Origin: Bacillota bacterium
GTDB taxonomy: Bacteria; Bacillota; Clostridia; Lachnospirales; Lachnospiraceae
DNA length: 64,000 bases
NCBI GenBank assembly: GCA_023435645.1
Contig: JAEYRK010000026.1
Location: 1-64,000 of the forward strand
Reading direction: 5' to 3'
The translations under genes were made by a program, and so were the position numbers. Positions 9,364 through 18,117 of the stretch are shown here, piece by piece. Below the pieces are notes generated by a model. It had not been told where the DNA came from and made no database searches. It saw only the letters and a list, made by a program, of their open reading frames with translations. Each line of letters opens with the position of its first letter. Position 1 is the first letter of the stretch.

Positions 9364-10287
9364 CTATACCTCCTCATTTAAAATTGAAATTTCCTTAAAA
9401 TAGAGTGGAGCCACACCAGTTTCCCGCTTAAATACGCGGCTAAAGGCATGGATGCTATCAAATCCAAGCTCAGCAGCCACCTCTGTTACCGAACAGTTAT
9501 TAACAGAAAGCATATATTTTGCCTTATCCATTCGCAAACTTAAGTGAAACTGCATCGGTGTTAAGCCATAACAAAGTCGAAACAATTTGCATAAGTGATT
9601 TCTACTAAATCCAACTTTTTTAACCAGTTCATCCATGTGCAGATTTTTATTAACATTCTTACTTATATATTGTTTGGCCACCTCCATGGCATCCGATGCA
9701 TCCTTCGGTAGCTCCGGGTCGTCCGTATGATATAAGCTGCATTCTTCCATGATGTAAGCCAGAAAGCCTAACATATGTGCCTTCTGTCTCATTATACTAT
9801 AAATGGTGGCTGATTCATCTTCCCCAATTATCGAAAAGAGAATTTGCTCAATTTTAAAAGTGTCTTGTAAGGTTATTTTATCTGGTATGTTCAATATTTC
9901 AGTGATATCTTCACGAGCAAGGCTAGAATCATCACCTGCATCTGACATCGACCATATAGGTATATAAACCTCCTCACTATCTTCCTGATAGAAAAAGTCA
10001 AAATGAATATGGGGCTGACGGAGCGCCGTATTACCAATACTTTGGATCGAATGAACAACAAGGGGTCGGATTAAGAACAAATCCCCGGGACGGGCGGTAT
10101 ATTCTATCTTATCTATTGTTACAATTGCTTCTCCTTCCATAATATACAATAGTTCATAATCAAAAATAATACGATCTTTTAGGGACCAGTTAAGTGGCAT
10201 TGTATGATCCCACGCACGTCTGATATACGGTGATAGACTATTAATAACTTCATATATCTCGATATCGCTTTTTGTTTTTATCTGCAC
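9364..10287 (-). CDS. AraC-family transcriptional regulator
   Basis: The 307-residue protein has an N-terminal cupin sugar-sensing part (EGEAIVTIDKIEYTARPGDLFLI near residue 53) and two C-terminal helix-turn-helix motifs, LHMDELVKKVGFSRNHLCKLF near residue 218 and CSVTEVAAELGFDSIHAFSRVF near 268. It is upstream of, and in the same orientation as, the sugar transport and glycan-degradation genes and most likely activates them in response to a glycan-derived sugar. It is followed after two bases by the MutL-like gene. Confidence 0.93.
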   Translation of the reverse strand: MQIKTKSDIEIYEVINSLSPYIRRAWDHTMPLNWSLKDRIIFDYELLYIMEGEAIVTIDKIEYTARPGDLFLIRPLVVHSIQSIGNTALRQPHIHFDFFYQEDSEEVYIPIWSMSDAGDDSSLAREDITEILNIPDKITLQDTFKIEQILFSIIGEDESATIYSIMRQKAHMLGFLAYIMEECSLYHTDDPELPKDASDAMEVAKQYISKNVNKNLHMDELVKKVGFSRNHLCKLFRLCYGLTPMQFHLSLRMDKAKYMLSVNNCSVTEVAAELGFDSIHAFSRVFKRETGVAPLYFKEISILNEEV

Positions 10288-11131
10288 GGTCTTTCCTCAC
10301 TTTCTCTATCTAGCTGTCTGTCGCCTCTATCCTTTGGAGAAGAAGGGGTCCAATGTCTTTATAACGATCTTAATGGATCGGATCTCAAAATTAAAAGCTG
10401 TCCTCCCATGTGAATTGCTGCGATACGTTTCATGCAAATTCCATCGCTAAATACGGCTCCCTTGATATGTTTTAATTTATTTTAACATAAATCCGACTCA
10501 TTTGGGAGTAGTACAGGGATACTTTCCTTATGATATCGCTACATGTGTCAAGTAAATGAGCACAATTGAAATTAAGCTCATTCACATGACACAGCGCAAA
10601 AAAGAATCTCTGTTCCAAGAGATTCTTTTAAATATACTTTTATTCTGCATGGATACTGATGAATTAAGTCATAGATTTAAAGCCTTCTTTAATCTGTGCA
10701 CCTACATAGATATGGAATAGACGATCAATGATTTAACCAAATAAGCTGAGATACTAAAAAACCACCTTCCTAGTAGATTTATCCATATCTAATTCTCTCC
10801 AAGAGAGTGGTATTTATTAACAAGTTGCCAACCAATAGACAGCAGAGAGGCAATAACACTCAGGATTAACAACTACTTGTTGATTTGGGAATGACTGTTG
10901 CAATACTGCTGAGAAGGAATATGGGAAGCCAAGAATGGAGAAAATTCAATTCAAAGAAAGCTGGCGGAAAAGCAAGCCGAAGTCAGAAAGCGAGAACATG
11001 AAAAGGAAACCTATCACCGTCCCGCAACTAGCAGAGGGGCACGATAATCATATGAACTTTAAAGGAAAAAATAAAACAGCACATTATTGGAATATAAGTA
11101 CTATTTGAGGGCATCGATCAGAAATGGTAAT
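10288..11131. other. Long region without a confident gene
   Basis: About 840 bases between the AraC gene and the anti-sigma gene terminator. It contains a strong AT-flanked hairpin (listed separately) and, on the plus strand at about 10930-11053, a lysine/glutamate-rich open stretch reading AKNGENSIQRKLAEKQAEVR and ending RPATSRGAR before a stop. That stretch has no convincing start or ribosome site and looks like a relic of a coiled-coil protein gene. Nothing else supportable was seen. Confidence 0.4.
10597..10644. repeat. Hairpin-containing direct repeat, copy A
   Basis: A perfect 11-bp stem (AAAAGAATCTC with GAGATTCTTTT) flanked by A and T runs, looking like a bidirectional terminator, followed by AAATATACTTTTATT. 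The same sequence recurs with a few changes at 13221-13269 in the same orientation, so the two copies bracket the sigma/anti-sigma module. Confidence 0.75.
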
Positions 11132-11165
11132 TAGGTCGCCTGCTTGATTTTTAGCAGACGACCTA
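11132..11165 (-). terminator. Intrinsic terminator of the sigma/anti-sigma operon
   Basis: A 12-bp stem (AGGTCGTCTGCT with AGCAGGCGACCT, one G-T pair on the minus strand) lies 14 bases after the anti-sigma stop codon. The T run is weak. Confidence 0.6.
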
Positions 11166-11178
11166 GGAGATTCTGTTA

Positions 11179-12345
11179 TTATGACATTAGACTTACCAAC
11201 ATATTCCATACGATATCAGAATCTCTGCTGTATATCTTAATCATATATCCATTAAGCATAAAGGAAATCTTACCATCTGTGTTCAGTAAATCTTTTACCT
11301 GTTGCTCGGAAAGACTCGAAAGTTCTCCTAAGGATGCCTGTAAGTCATAGTAATCTGGTTCGGTGGTGATGCACCAATGAATTTCAGTCCATCCATCTTG
11401 GAATAGGTATTCACCGCTATCAATGAGATCTTGAGTTATTCCATTATAATAGTGACCTTCGTAATCAAGAGGCTTTCCATCTTTGAATAGTAGATGGTTT
11501 TCTCCAAGAAGGTACCCATAATCTTCAAAATGAGGAAGTACGTTTGAAAAGACTTCTGGATGTTCATTGATGGTAGATGAAGTTATTTCTGAGCCTTTTT
11601 CTATTGCAAAATTTTCAAAATTAATAGGATGTTCCCATAACCAATCCAGTAGTTTCGTCATGGATTCATAACTGTCATAGCCTGATCCGGAAATCTGATA
11701 CCATCCTGTTGAATTTTGGAAGGTAATAGTCTTGTAGCTGTTTTTACTTCCCTCTGCAACTATTTTAATACCGTCCCTTTCAGTAACAGTTACTGCAGGA
11801 GGAACAATGTTTCCATCTTCATCAATTTCAACAGCTATGCAATCTTGAATCTGCTTTACTTCCTGTGTACCAGCGACAATACTTAAGTTACTGTAAGTAT
11901 CACCTTGCTGATGCCAAGAGAAGGTAACGCTGTAAATACTATTATCATTATTATATTTTGCAATACAGTTGAACAATGGATGGTCGGGAAGAGCAGGGAT
12001 TATTTGGCTATTTTCCATATTCTTTCGATAATCAGAAAAATACCTTTCAGCAGAAAATTCAATAGCACTGCTATCAATGCTGCTTGATGTGTTGATACCA
12101 GAGTTCTTATCATTATATCTAAAGTAGTCTGATGGTTGAAATGCAGAATCCCAAGTTAAGACGGGTGCTTTGGAATTTTGTTGATTGTTCATAAATACAG
12201 TTGTACCACCTAATATCAGGCACAGACATGCAGCAATAGCTCCCCATTTGATCCAGTGATTTCTTTTCATTGGGGGTGCATCAGCTGCCTCAATCAAATC
12301 ATGATTTATTAGTTCCATTTTATCTAAAAATTCGTCGCCTCTCAT
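11179..12345 (-). CDS. Membrane-anchored putative anti-sigma factor
   Basis: A 388-residue protein with a short cytoplasmic N-terminus (MRGDEFLDKMELINHDLIEAA...), one membrane segment (about residues 32-51, AAIACLCLILGG region) and a long extracytoplasmic part with no domain I recognise. This is the layout of anti-sigma factors that hold an ECF sigma factor at the membrane. Its start overlaps the stop of the sigma gene by four bases, which supports a sigma/anti-sigma pair. The sensed signal is unknown. Confidence 0.65.
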   Translation of the reverse strand: MRGDEFLDKMELINHDLIEAADAPPMKRNHWIKWGAIAACLCLILGGTTVFMNNQQNSKAPVLTWDSAFQPSDYFRYNDKNSGINTSSSIDSSAIEFSAERYFSDYRKNMENSQIIPALPDHPLFNCIAKYNNDNSIYSVTFSWHQQGDTYSNLSIVAGTQEVKQIQDCIAVEIDEDGNIVPPAVTVTERDGIKIVAEGSKNSYKTITFQNSTGWYQISGSGYDSYESMTKLLDWLWEHPINFENFAIEKGSEITSSTINEHPEVFSNVLPHFEDYGYLLGENHLLFKDGKPLDYEGHYYNGITQDLIDSGEYLFQDGWTEIHWCITTEPDYYDLQASLGELSSLSEQQVKDLLNTDGKISFMLNGYMIKIYSRDSDIVWNMLVSLMS

Positions 12346-12911
12346 AATGTGTAACCCTCCTTTTCAAGTAAATTTCGAAGGTCATTCCGACTACGGAAGA
12401 GTGTGGTCTTAACCTTGCTTTCTGAATAACCAAATCGTTTAGAGATGTCTGTAATGGAATCTAAGTACCAATAGCGCCTTATAAAGATGTTGCGTTTTTC
12501 TATGCTCAAAGATGCAAGAAACTGGTTGATTATATCAGCAAAGAACATATCGTCAATTTTACATTCGACATCATTAGGAGCAGGAATACATTGTTCCATT
12601 TCAGCACTCAACTCACTAATGTATGCGGAACGCTTTAAGCGACTGCGTGTACGACAACAATCCAAAGAAATATGACGTGTGATTCGAGCTAAGAATGCAT
12701 ATAAGTATTCTTTTGGACTGTGTGGTGGTATAGATTCCCAGGCTTTCATGTAGGTATCATTTTCGCATTCCTCTGCAGTTTGTACATCTTGAACAATGCC
12801 ATATGATATGGATCGTAAGCGCTTCCCATATTTTTCAGATGTATATTGAAGTGCAGATTCATCTCTATTAAAAAATAGGTCAACAATTTTAAAATCCTCC
12901 AAAGCAGTCAC
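12342..12911 (-). CDS. ECF-type RNA polymerase sigma factor
   Basis: The 189-residue protein has a sigma-70 region 2 (AEECENDTYMKAWESIPPHSP near residue 46) and a region 4 helix-turn-helix (DSITDISKRFGYSESKVKTTLFRSR near residue 152), without regions 1 and 3. It is coupled to the downstream membrane protein. A possible ECF-type promoter lies upstream, consistent with autoregulation, as usual for this class. Confidence 0.9.
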   Translation of the reverse strand: MTALEDFKIVDLFFNRDESALQYTSEKYGKRLRSISYGIVQDVQTAEECENDTYMKAWESIPPHSPKEYLYAFLARITRHISLDCCRTRSRLKRSAYISELSAEMEQCIPAPNDVECKIDDMFFADIINQFLASLSIEKRNIFIRRYWYLDSITDISKRFGYSESKVKTTLFRSRNDLRNLLEKEGYTL

Positions 12912-12949
12912 CCCCTTCTATCATATTGAAAGTCCTTTCACCCTTATAA

Positions 12950-12975
12950 GCGACATATAAAGGGGATAGGTTACA
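12950..12975 (-). promoter_or_regulatory. Possible ECF-type promoter of the sigma gene
   Basis: On the minus strand TGTAACC is followed after 14 bases by GTCGC, resembling the AAC / CGTC arrangement of ECF promoters such as those of SigW and SigM. It lies about 40 bases upstream of the sigma gene start. Confidence 0.35.
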
Positions 12976-13059
12976 CATTTAAAATAATTTTATAATCATT
13001 ATAGCATTAAGTTGATTGTAAAAAAATATAAACAAGACGTTCTTTTGGATGTCATCAGT

Positions 13060-13232
13060 GCATTTACCCAGTTCTGCATTTCTTAATTAAGATATAACCT
13101 TGCATAATCAAGTGGATTATCAATCGCAAGAGCATCTAACATCCTCTGTGCGTTTGGTGTGGTAATCAGATTTTTAAGTCTCCTACCATTGGTTCTTCTT
13201 GTTTTTATCTGTTTTTTCAACAAAAAAGAATC
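13060..13232 (-). pseudogene. Decayed ORF fragment of unknown family
   Basis: On the minus strand an open frame reads LKKQIKTRRTNGRRLKNLIT, then TPNAQRMLDALAIDNPLDYA and RLYLN, meets TAA at 13083-13085, and continues in the same frame as EMQNWVNALM. No ribosome site or plausible start precedes it, and its 5' part runs into the hairpin repeat copy B. It looks like the C-terminal part of a protein gene that has lost its start and gained a stop. I do not recognise the family. Confidence 0.4.
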
Positions 13233-13269
13233 CCCTGTTTCCAAGAGATCCTTTCAAATATACTTTATT
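13221..13269. repeat. Hairpin-containing direct repeat, copy B
   Basis: Degenerate second copy of the 10597-10644 sequence: CAAAAAAGAATC, a C-rich loop, CCAAGAGATCCTTT, then AAATATACTTTATT. It is followed by two direct copies of TTGGTCGTAA (about 13271-13291) and then by the 3' end of lysS. Confidence 0.7.
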
Positions 13270-13354
13270 ATTTGGTCGTAAGTTGGTCGTAAATCCTGAC
13301 CATTATTTTCTTAAACTCGCAATAAACAGCGTATTACTGCGTAATCCGCGAGGT

Positions 13355-14854
13355 TTACTTCTCTAAGCTCTTCATCGTCGGGAATAATAATACATCCCTG
13401 ATTGCCTGGGAATCGGTTAAGAGCATGATCAGACGGTCGATGCCAATACCGATGCCACCTGTCGGAGGCATACCATATTCCAGTGCTGTGAGGAAATCCT
13501 CATCCAGCTGATTTGCTTCCTCGTCACCTGCTGCCCGGAGAGCCTCTTGGGCTTCAAAACGTCCTCTTTGATCCAGCGGATCGTTAAGCTCTGAGAAGGC
13601 ATTGGCCATCTCCCTGCCGTAAATAAACAGCTCAAAACGCTCCGTATAATCCGGATCGTCCGGCTTCCTGCTTGCCAGCGGTGAGATTTCTACGGGATGG
13701 TCCGTGATAAAGGTGGGCTGTATCAGGTTATCCTCTACATATTTCTCAAAGAACAGATTTATGATATCGCCCTTCTTATGTCTTGCTTCAAAGGCTATGT
13801 GATGTTCCTTCGCCAGGGCCTTTGCTGAGGCCTCGTCCTTGATTTGGCTTAAATCTACATTGCCATATTTCTTAATGGAATCCACCATCGTAAGCCTTTC
13901 AAAGGGCTTGGAGAGGTCGATTTCCACCCCATTATAGGTAATCGTAGTGGTACCTAGCACCTTATCTGCAACCGTACGGAACAAGTCCTCCACCAGGTCC
14001 ATCATACCGTAATAATCCGTATAGGCCTGATAAAGCTCTAATAGTGTAAACTCAGGATTATGTCTTACGGATAGGCCCTCATTTCGGAATACCCTGCCGA
14101 TTTCATAAACACGCTCCAGACCTCCGACAATCAATCTCTTAAGATATAGCTCTAAGGATATCCTTAAGTGAATGTCTTCATCCAGTGCATTATGGTGGGT
14201 ATTGAACGGTCTTGCCGCAGCACCGCCCGCATTCGGTACAAGTACGGGTGTCTCTACCTCTAGGAAATGCTTGCTATCCAAATAATTACGGATTTCTCTG
14301 ATGATTAGGGAACGCTTAATGAAGGTATCCCGAACCTCAGGATTAACGATGAGATCCACATACCTTTGTCTGTATCTCGTATCCGTATCCTTCAATCCAT
14401 GGAATTTCTCAGGTAAAATCTGGAGGCTCTTAGTCAACAGGACTATCTTTTCTACCTTAATGGATATCTCACCGGAATGAGTCTTAAATACTTCACCCTC
14501 TAGTCCTACAATATCACCAAGATCATACTTCTTAAATTCTGTATAGGGCTCCTCACCAATTTCGTCTCTCTTCACATATGCCTGGATATCTCCACCCAGA
14601 TCCCTGATATTACAAAAGGATGCCTTACCCATAACTCTCTTTGACATCATACGTCCCGCTATGGATACCTTCTTGCCCTCCATACTCTCGAACTGATTGA
14701 TAATCTCATTGGAATGATGGGTCACATCATATTTCATGATCTGAAAGGGATCCTTCCCATTTGCTTGGAGCTCTGCGAGCTTAGCCCGCCTTACCTTCAG
14801 CAGTTCGCTGATATCTTCCTGTTCAGCTTGTACTGGTACTCTTTCGTCAGCCAT
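13355..14854 (-). CDS. lysS: Lysyl-tRNA synthetase, class II
   Basis: LysRS charges tRNA-Lys. The 499-residue protein has the N-terminal anticodon-binding OB fold (about residues 60-165, with GRMMSKRVMGKASF) and the class II core: motif 2 VYEIGRVFRNEGLSVRHNPE near residue 264 and motif 3 GIGIGIDRLIMLLTDS near the C-terminus. Length is typical. It follows greA by 60 bases, a common arrangement in clostridia; that gap is too short for a T-box leader and none is seen. Confidence 0.97.
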   Translation of the reverse strand: MADERVPVQAEQEDISELLKVRRAKLAELQANGKDPFQIMKYDVTHHSNEIINQFESMEGKKVSIAGRMMSKRVMGKASFCNIRDLGGDIQAYVKRDEIGEEPYTEFKKYDLGDIVGLEGEVFKTHSGEISIKVEKIVLLTKSLQILPEKFHGLKDTDTRYRQRYVDLIVNPEVRDTFIKRSLIIREIRNYLDSKHFLEVETPVLVPNAGGAAARPFNTHHNALDEDIHLRISLELYLKRLIVGGLERVYEIGRVFRNEGLSVRHNPEFTLLELYQAYTDYYGMMDLVEDLFRTVADKVLGTTTITYNGVEIDLSKPFERLTMVDSIKKYGNVDLSQIKDEASAKALAKEHHIAFEARHKKGDIINLFFEKYVEDNLIQPTFITDHPVEISPLASRKPDDPDYTERFELFIYGREMANAFSELNDPLDQRGRFEAQEALRAAGDEEANQLDEDFLTALEYGMPPTGGIGIGIDRLIMLLTDSQAIRDVLLFPTMKSLEK

Positions 14855-14914
14855 AGTCCTTCACCTCTTATCGCATACTGATACGATTTTACCTTTTGAA
14901 TCCTCCCGGTAAAA

Positions 14915-15397
14915 TTAGTTTGATTTCTGTATCTCTAGTATCTCATATTGAATGATTCCGGTATGAGTTGTTACGTCTACAACATCCCCAACATGTCTGC
15001 CGAGTAATGCCATACCTAAGGGGGATTCATTGGAAATCTTACCCTTTAAGCTGTTTGCCTCGGTTGAACCCACAATTTTGTATTCCAGTTCTTCCTTGAA
15101 TTCCATGTCAAAAATTTTGACCTTACAGCCTATATTAATTACATTAACATCTACTTCATCCTCGACAACCACTTCGGCATTCTTTAAGATTTTGTCGATC
15201 TCTTCAATTCTGGCTTCAACATCCCGCTGCTCATCCTTCGCAGCATCGTATTCAGCATTCTCAGAAAGATCCCCCTGCTCTCTGGCTTCCTTAATCTTCT
15301 GGGCAACCTCTTTTCTCTTATAAACCTTAAGGTCATGAAGCTCCTCTTCCAGTTGTCTTAAGCCCGCATAAGTCAATATGTTTTTCTTTTCTACCAT
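14915..15397 (-). CDS. greA: Transcription elongation factor GreA
   Basis: GreA rescues backtracked RNA polymerase by stimulating transcript cleavage. The 160-residue product has the N-terminal antiparallel coiled coil (LEEELHDLKVYKRKEVAQKI near residue 14) with the acidic tip region LSENAEYDAAKDEQ, and a C-terminal FKBP-like domain (SPLGMALLGRHVGDVV). The open frame extends upstream, but the ATG at 15397 is preceded by GGAGGAAGG at the right distance and fits the family length. Confidence 0.97.
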   Translation of the reverse strand: MVEKKNILTYAGLRQLEEELHDLKVYKRKEVAQKIKEAREQGDLSENAEYDAAKDEQRDVEARIEEIDKILKNAEVVVEDEVDVNVINIGCKVKIFDMEFKEELEYKIVGSTEANSLKGKISNESPLGMALLGRHVGDVVDVTTHTGIIQYEILEIQKSN

Positions 15398-15479
15398 ATA
15401 AAACACCTTCCTCCATATTGCTTTTTTATCATACAATACATTCAACGTATTATATCGTATCAGTAGTGTCTTGTCAACA

Positions 15480-15552
15480 TTACAATCATCCCATGGATAA
15501 GGCAGACAACCATCATGGACAACAATCATCCCATCGATATGGCAGACTGTCA
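15480..15552. repeat. Imperfect direct repeats upstream of greA
   Basis: Two near-identical copies of CAATCATCCCAT-x-GATA-x-GGCAGAC about 44 bases apart, with a third partial CAACCATCAT between them, in the region upstream of greA. Purpose unknown. Confidence 0.5.
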
Positions 15553-15718
15553 TCCCCATGCTCGGGCAGAAAGCTCCAGCAATAAAAGATGCTGGAGGCA
15601 TTCCTACCTATGATATATCTTCATTGAAACCATGTACATTGTGAATTTACTGCTCGAAAGTTACCTTATATCTTATCTTGAAAGCTGATAAAATATTCTA
15701 TTCATTTATGAATAAATG

Positions 15719-16990
15719 CTAATCAAGTCCTTTGCATTTACTTAAAATATCACTAAAATCAAAGGTGGCAAAATAATCCTTCGGTGTCTCTGCGCGGCGG
15801 ATCAACTGGACAGAACCATCCTCCTTAAGCAGAATCTCTGCAGACCTAAGCTTACCATTATAGTTATAGCCCATTGCAAAACCATGGGCACCGGTATCAT
15901 GGATGACCAGCAGATCTCCAAGGTCTATCTTCGGAAGCATCCGGTCGATGGCAAACTTATCATTATTCTCACAGAGGGAACCGGTGATATCATACGTTTG
16001 GTCACAGGGAGCCTCCTCCTTACCCATTACTGTAATATGATGATAGGCTCCGTACATGGCAGGTCTCATCAGATTCACAGCACTGGCATCCAGACCAATG
16101 TATTCCTTATAAATATGCTTCTCATGGAGCGCAGTTGCCACCAGATGCCCGTAGGGTGCCAGCATATAACGGCCCAGCTCGGTATATAATGCAACCTCCC
16201 CCATTCCTGCAGGAAGGAGAATTTTCTCATACGCAAGTCTGACTCCCTCACCGATTGCCATGATATCATTCGGCTCCTGATCCGGCTTGTAGGGTATTCC
16301 TACCCCACCGGATAGGTTGATGAACTTTATCTCCACTCCGGTTTTATCCCGAAGCTCTACTGCCAATTCAAATAAAATTCCCGCCAGGGTTGGATAATAT
16401 TCATTGGAGATGGTATTGCTGGCAAGGAAGGAGTGGATACCGAAATATTTCGCTCCCTTTTCCTTCAATCTCAGAAAGCCGTCAATCATCTGCTCCTTCG
16501 TTAAGCCATATTTGGCATCACCGGGATGATCCATGATTCCGTTGGCTGTTTTAAAGACACCACCGGGATTATATCTGCAGCAGATCAGCTCCGGAATCCC
16601 CACTGTTTTCTCCAGGAAATCAATGTGGGTATAATCATCCAAATTAATGATAGCATTGAGGCTTCTTGCCTTCACAAATTCCTCAGCCGGAGTTGCATTT
16701 GAGGAAAACATAATATCATTACCAAAGAAGCCAAGAGCCTCCGACATCATCAGCTCCGTCAAGGAGGAGCAATCTACACCACAGCCCTCTTCCTTAAGTA
16801 TATTAAGAATAAAAGGATTCGGTGTTGCTTTCACTGCAAAATATTCCTTAAAGCCCTTATTCCAGGCAAAGGCTTTGTGCAGCCTTCTGGCATTTTCACG
16901 GATTCCCTTTTCATCATAAATATGGAAGGGGGTTGGATACTGTTTCGTTATTTCTTTTAGCTGCTCCAAGGTAACAAACGGTTTCTTCAT
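15719..16990 (-). CDS. Diaminopimelate decarboxylase-type PLP enzyme
   Basis: A 423-residue fold-type III PLP decarboxylase of the LysA group, which makes lysine from meso-diaminopimelate. The PLP lysine is in YFAVKATPNP (Lys54), the phosphate-binding glycine loop is NLSGGVGIPY near residue 226, and the substrate-site Cys is in GSLCENNDKFAIDR near residue 337. It differs from the commonest LysA in details, and related decarboxylases (carboxynorspermidine, siderophore types) share the scaffold, so I leave the symbol blank. It sits 15 bases downstream of the PHP-domain gene and is probably co-transcribed with it. Confidence 0.8.
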   Translation of the reverse strand: MKKPFVTLEQLKEITKQYPTPFHIYDEKGIRENARRLHKAFAWNKGFKEYFAVKATPNPFILNILKEEGCGVDCSSLTELMMSEALGFFGNDIMFSSNATPAEEFVKARSLNAIINLDDYTHIDFLEKTVGIPELICCRYNPGGVFKTANGIMDHPGDAKYGLTKEQMIDGFLRLKEKGAKYFGIHSFLASNTISNEYYPTLAGILFELAVELRDKTGVEIKFINLSGGVGIPYKPDQEPNDIMAIGEGVRLAYEKILLPAGMGEVALYTELGRYMLAPYGHLVATALHEKHIYKEYIGLDASAVNLMRPAMYGAYHHITVMGKEEAPCDQTYDITGSLCENNDKFAIDRMLPKIDLGDLLVIHDTGAHGFAMGYNYNGKLRSAEILLKEDGSVQLIRRAETPKDYFATFDFSDILSKCKGLD

Positions 16991-17005
16991 AAGGCCTCCT
17001 TTGAT

Positions 17006-17692
17006 TTATATATTATAGGGTATTGTAATCAGTTCGCACTTCCCTGCTTTCACGCTGTCGATAAAGCCCTGAATGCTGTCAATTTTATGAGGTAACGCCA
17101 TACCACTGAGCCTGCTTTCATGACCGTGGGCATCCGTCCCGGAGGTCATCGGCAAATTCAGCTTCATGGCGTAGGCTTTTGCTTGATCATCAATTTCGCT
17201 ATGACAATTACCGGAGTTGAACACCTCAACCGCATCGATATACTCCGGATACAGGCGAATCTGCTTTATGTAGGGGCGGACCCGGAAGGGGTGTGCATGA
17301 ATGATAAAGCCACCGGCCTCCTGTACCCTGTGGTATTCCTCCTCGATGGACCAGGAAAGCATATCGGTCTGCTTTAGCAACCAGGACTTATCTACTCCAT
17401 AGATTAGGAACTCCGTTGTATTGAAATTCACCTCAAGACCAAAGAACACATCCAGTCCTATTCTATCCCCTTCTTCCTTGGCATGCTCATAGCCCTTACA
17501 GAATAGCTCGATTTGTTCCTCCCAGGGTAAATTCTTCGGAATGCAGCTGTTACCGTTCATAAAATGATCTGTCACAATGATACCGGTATAGCCTGCCTCC
17601 TTATACTTTCTGACATGCTCTGCTGCATATAGTCTTGCACAGGCACTTGTTTCCTTGGTATGAAAATGTGTCTCATATAAATACTGACTCAT
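17006..17692 (-). CDS. PHP-domain metal-dependent phosphoesterase
   Basis: A 228-residue cytoplasmic protein with the PHP metal-binding pattern: ETHFHT near residue 7, VTDHF near 40, FIIHAHPFR near 128 and the C-terminal SGTDAHG near 189. Members hydrolyse phosphoesters of nucleotides, histidinol phosphate or nucleic acids; the substrate here is unknown. Adjacent to and upstream of the LysA-type gene. Confidence 0.85.
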   Translation of the reverse strand: MSQYLYETHFHTKETSACARLYAAEHVRKYKEAGYTGIIVTDHFMNGNSCIPKNLPWEEQIELFCKGYEHAKEEGDRIGLDVFFGLEVNFNTTEFLIYGVDKSWLLKQTDMLSWSIEEEYHRVQEAGGFIIHAHPFRVRPYIKQIRLYPEYIDAVEVFNSGNCHSEIDDQAKAYAMKLNLPMTSGTDAHGHESRLSGMALPHKIDSIQGFIDSVKAGKCELITIPYNI

Positions 17693-18117
17693 CTATTATC
17701 AGCCTTTCTGTTATCTCACGTAATGACTGCCAAGCAATACCGTACTTCATAACAGTAGCTTTCTCAGGATAAAAAATAAAATGCCCGGTACCCGCGTCGG
17801 TATCTTCGCATTTCTTACGTCGATTTGGTATAGTATGAAAGAATTGCTCCTATTATACAACATTCTGTTAATATTTCAATATTATTTTTTGATTCCGCGA
17901 TATAAATTCATAGCTGCTGCATGAAAATGTAGATTCTACCTTCAATCCACCATCTGTGATTCAACCCAAGTCTTCTTATTATAATACTAAATATAGTAGA
18001 GTCCTAATTTCATACTACGTTATAAAGTAGTTGCTACCATTAATTACTGGAAAAATAAAAACAAATGTGATATACTGTTCACGGAAAATACTTCATCATT
18101 AAAGGGGATCAAAAGCA
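17693..18117. other. Divergent intergenic region between the PHP gene and parE
   Basis: No gene seen in 425 bases. A TATACT at about 18070-18075 preceded 17 bases earlier by a poor -35 could serve parE, and the ribosome site AAAGGGG lies just before the parE ATG. Otherwise AT-rich with nothing supportable. Confidence 0.4.

Noticed and set aside
14855..14914. T-box leader for lysS
   Set aside because: The gap is only 60 bases and contains no T-box sequence.
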